The position numbers and the translations under genes are program-made. The notes beneath the pieces are model-generated. The model was not told the DNA's origin. It worked only from the letters and a program-made list of their open reading frames with translations, and did no database searches. Below are positions 21,626 to 23,681 of a stretch of 23,681 nt of DNA, one piece after another. This DNA is from a virus, in IMG/VR virus record IMGVR_UViG_3300044960_000421, positions 1 through 23,681 of that record. The stretch is one strand, 5' to 3'. Positions within the stretch are counted from its first letter, which is position 1. Every line of letters starts with the position of its first letter.

Positions 21626-22723
21626 CTTGGCCAGGATATTGATGGCCGCAGCCACATCCCGATGGAAGTGGCCGCCGCACCCCGAGCAGCGAAACTCCCT
21701 GACCCACAACGGTTTCCGCTCTCGGTGCCCGCACACCGGGCAGTCCTGGCTGGTATATTTGGGGTCTACCCCCACTACCCGCCTACCAGCCTCTTCCGCT
21801 TTGTAGGCGAGGATTTGCAGAAAAGCCGCCCAGCCCGCATCCAGCACTCCTTTAGCAAGGCGGGTGCGGGCCAGGCCGAGGATGTTCAAGTCTTCATGCA
21901 CGATGGTGCCATACTGGTTGACCAGCCTCCTTGCCACCTTGTGGTGGAAGTCTTTGCGTTGGTTGGCGATTTTGCGGTGCAGCCTAGCAACCCGCCTTCT
22001 GGCCTGTTTACGGCGAGAACTACCCCGCTTCTTCCTGGACAGGCCGCGTTGGGCTCTGGCAAGTTTGACCTGGGCCTTCTGAAAGTATCGGGGGGCCTCG
22101 ACCATCTCCCCCTCCGAGGTGATGAGGAAGTGGGGGTTGGTACCCAGGTCTATCCCGATGGCCTGGTCATTGGGGGGAAGGGGCCTGGACTCCACCTCAC
22201 AGGTAAAAACGATGTACCACTGTTCTCCCTCCCGCTTTACCGTTGCGGTCTTGACCTTTCCTTCGAGCGGGCGGTGGAACTTACACTTGACCGAGCCGAT
22301 GCCGTAGATGAGTACCCGCTTCCCGCCCGCCTGGAGTTTGACCCCGGTAGTCCCGGCCTGGGGGAAGGTGAACGAGTCGTAGCGCTCCTTCCCCTTGAAG
22401 CGGGGGTAGCCGGGGGTTTGCCCCTGCTTGACCCGCCGGAAGAAGCCCTGGAAGGCTTTGTCCACCCGCTCGATGACATTTTGCAAAACCTGGGAGTGGA
22501 TGCGCTGGTACTCCGGCAACTCGGCCCGTATCTCCACCAACGAGCGCTTCTGCTCGTAGTAGGTCACGTTCTGGCCTGCCTTGCGGTAGGCCTCCCGGCG
22601 CTCCTGCAAGGCCGCGTTGTACAACTGGCGGCACAGCGCAAGGGTGCGCTCCAGGTCTTTGTGCTGGGGCTGGGTGGGGTACAGGCGGTATTTGAACGCC
22701 TTTCTGTATGTGGTAGATTCGAT
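21578..22723 (-). CDS. tnpB: TnpB RNA-guided endonuclease (element 3)
   Basis: 381 residues if it begins at ATC 22723, which lies seven bases after a strong GGGAGGT. No ATG, GTG or TTG occurs in frame between there and ATG 22798, which overlaps the presumed -10 box. RuvC residues: D192 (IGIDLGTNPHF), E277 (IVHEDLNILG), D356 (HFHRDVAAAIN). Zinc cysteines: C328, C331, C346, C349 (CPVCG...CSGCG). N-terminus TTYRKAFKYRLYPTQPQ and GYPRFKGKERYDSFTFPQ are family hallmarks. The C-terminus (TEPSGMGTAWAVP) is encoded inside the right-end RNA structure. The frame is intact; the start codon is the only doubtful part. Confidence 0.88.
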   Translation of the reverse strand: MESTTYRKAFKYRLYPTQPQHKDLERTLALCRQLYNAALQERREAYRKAGQNVTYYEQKRSLVEIRAELPEYQRIHSQVLQNVIERVDKAFQGFFRRVKQGQTPGYPRFKGKERYDSFTFPQAGTTGVKLQAGGKRVLIYGIGSVKCKFHRPLEGKVKTATVKREGEQWYIVFTCEVESRPLPPNDQAIGIDLGTNPHFLITSEGEMVEAPRYFQKAQVKLARAQRGLSRKKRGSSRRKQARRRVARLHRKIANQRKDFHHKVARRLVNQYGTIVHEDLNILGLARTRLAKGVLDAGWAAFLQILAYKAEEAGRRVVGVDPKYTSQDCPVCGHRERKPLWVREFRCSGCGGHFHRDVAAAINILAKARTEPSGMGTAWAVP

Positions 22724-22793
22724 ATGCGTTACCTCCCATCCAGGTAATGCCGGGCTCGGGGTGCACCAACACCGCCGGGCCGTTTCTATGTAC

Positions 22794-22917
22794 AGCATAG
22801 CACATCCGCCGCCCACTATGCTATGTCCGCCTCCGGCGGACGTGGGGGAGTCCATGTATCCCACGGACTGAAAGTCCGGGGGATTATCGCTCCCCCACAC
22901 CCCCTCTTTTCTCTAAC
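22794..22917 (-). promoter_or_regulatory. Left end and promoter of element 3
   Basis: The left-end hairpin lies at 22861-22882 (loop TTTCA), with an adjoining CCGCC/GGCGG stem at 22828-22842. An extended -10 of the form TGCTATGCT lies at 22802-22794 on the minus strand. The first ~78 bases match 149-226. Predicted transcription start is near 22787, giving a leader of ~64 bases before the ribosome site of tnpB. Confidence 0.5.
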
Positions 22918-23493
22918 GGCTTTCTGGGAGTAGACCTGGGCATCGTCAACATCGCCACCGACTCGGATGGCGAGACCTACTCGGGCAAGCACCTCAACTC
23001 GGTCAGACACCGCCACCGGAGACTCAGGAAGAAGCTGCAAAAGAAGGGCACTAAGGGGGCCAAACGCCGCTTGAAGAGGCTCTCGGGCAAAGAGCGGCGC
23101 TTCGCCAACGACGTCAACCACCGCATCAGCAAACGCATTGTGGCTAAGGCTCAACGCACCGGACGCGGCCTTGCTCTGGAAGACCTCCAGGGCATCCGCG
23201 AACGGGTACGGCTCCGCAAGCCCCAGAGGGCCACGCTGCATAGCTGGGCGTTCCATGACCTGGGTCAAAAACTGCGGTACAAAGCCGAACGCGCCGGAGT
23301 GCCGCTGGTCTGGGTTGACCCAAAGAACACCTCCCGGCAATGTCCAGCCTGCGGACATACCGAGAAGGCGAACCGTCCTACGCAGGCGCTGTTTCGTTGC
23401 GTAGCCTGCGGGTGCTCTGGGCCTGCGGACTACTTCGCGGCGGTCAACATTGGCCGCCGGGCTGCCGTCAACCAGCCGAACGCGGGGGTATGA
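22918..23493 (+). pseudogene. tnpB: tnpB element 4, C-terminal part (right half)
   Basis: About 191 codons in the frame interrupted at 21536: GFLGVDLGIVNIATDSDG (RuvC-I D), the basic RHRRLRKKLQKKGTKGAKRR segment, LALEDLQGIRERVR (RuvC-II E), then CPACG...CVACG zinc cysteines and GPADYFAAVNIG with the last D. Before the insertion it would have been a complete nuclease core. Now it lacks a start and its N-terminus. The phrase ADYFAAVNI differs from the usual ADxNAAxNI. It is closely related to the fragment at 514-870. Confidence 0.85.
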
Positions 23494-23554
23494 GATGCTG
23501 TTCATGGCTATCGTTCCACTTGCAAGCCTCGGACTTCAGTCCGGGGTAGTTGAC
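23467..23554 (+). ncRNA. Right end / omega-RNA-like tail of element 4
   Basis: Hairpin CCTCGGAC (23527-23534) with GTCCGGGG (23539-23546), loop TTCA, then GTAGTTGACA. GTCAAC at 23467-23472 in the tnpB frame is complementary to GTTGAC at 23549-23554. The guide would begin near 23555. Confidence 0.5.
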
Positions 23555-23576
23555 ATTAACTCCTGAACTCGACAAA

Positions 23577-23615
23577 AACTCTGATTCAGAGTTAAGAAAT
23601 CAACTTTCAGAGTTT
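23577..23615. promoter_or_regulatory. Palindrome with an additional half-site
   Basis: AACTCTGA and TCAGAGTT (23577-23593) form a near-perfect palindrome with one central base. A further TTCAGAGTT lies at 23606-23614. It looks like an operator for a dimeric repressor, but no regulator is in the window. The rest of 23555-23681 has no gene that I can see. Confidence 0.3.
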
Positions 23616-23681
23616 GTGTTGAGATACTCGTAGTGGGCTGAACGACCTTTGCCCACCAGGCGCACTTTCCCAGCTTTTTTC

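Larger units (their letters stand above)
21538..22917 (-). mobile_element. tnpB element 3 inserted inside tnpB element 4
   Basis: The left end is at about 22917 (minus strand GTTAGAGAAAAGAGG) and the right end at 21538 (GTCGTCAC). Both ends are repeated in the short element at 149-512. The flanks 21417-21536 and 22918-23493 join into one tnpB frame, so this is an actual insertion site without target duplication, as expected for IS200/IS605 transposition. No tnpA is present. Confidence 0.85.

Noticed and set aside
21662-22747. Long plus-strand open frame (361 codons) opposite tnpB-3
   Set aside because: Shadow of the TnpB coding strand; no motif, no ribosome site.
22724-22900. N-terminal extension of tnpB-3 to an ATG at 22900 or 22798
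   Set aside because: The extra residues are encoded by the left-end hairpins and promoter and are unlike any TnpB N-terminus.
23550-23580. TTGACA as a -35 box
   Set aside because: It is the end of the element-4 right end (GTTGACA) and no -10 lies 16-18 bases downstream.
1-23681. CRISPR array, tRNA or rRNA genes, integrase or attachment site
   Set aside because: No regularly spaced repeats, cloverleaf, rRNA segments or recombinase motifs were found; the repeats present are transposon ends.

Overview
The window is the late (structural) half of a tailed-phage genome, most likely a prophage. It lies in a GC-rich host that I infer belongs to Deinococcota, probably Meiothermus/Thermus-like: the DNA is GC-rich, the hexamer CTCGAG recurs in all reading frames, one start codon sits at the predicted transcription start, and there are many IS200/IS605-type tnpB elements. 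No taxonomic search could be run. Layout: (1) 1-918 is a scarred left edge. It holds the 3' end of a zinc-ribbon gene, a tnpB-less transposon relic with its own promoter and guide-RNA-like 3' end (149-512), and the C-terminal fragment of another tnpB. (2) 919-1625 holds a gene whose N-terminus is built from a solo transposon end, then a well-formed promoter followed at once by an intrinsic terminator. (3) 1629-10524 is a rightward, tightly overlapping packaging and head operon: small and large terminase, a Mu gp29-type portal fused to a MuF domain, a Mu gpI-like protease/scaffold, a decoration protein, the major capsid protein, and gp36-, gpG- and gp37-like connector and tail-completion proteins. 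(4) 10525-11810 is an intact antisense tnpB element inside the operon. (5) 11827-19435 is a siphovirus-type tail module: tail tube, tail-assembly chaperone with a probable programmed frameshift, 862-residue tape measure, hub, fibre and accessory proteins. (6) 19432-21310 is a lysis cassette: M23 endopeptidase, a membrane-anchored HExxH protein, a holin-like protein, a small secreted protein and a coiled-coil/TM (XhlA-like) protein. (7) 21304-23554 is a nest of transposons: a solo end of the second tnpB type, a tnpB cut in two, and an almost intact tnpB inserted inside it. (8) The last 120 bases hold a small palindrome and no gene. The head genes follow Mu-like synteny while the tail has no sheath, as in siphoviruses with Mu-like heads; no phage transposase, integrase or repressor is visible here. 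The most unusual signal is the OMEGA/TnpB guide-RNA biology. At least seven transposon right ends (three attached to recognisable tnpB reading frames that reach them, one on a broken tnpB, the rest solo) carry hairpins whose sequence changes while pairing is kept. Four tnpB lineages show a compensated long-range pairing between the 3' end of the coding region and the last bases of the element. Several of the solo ends supply the stop codon of the phage gene before them.
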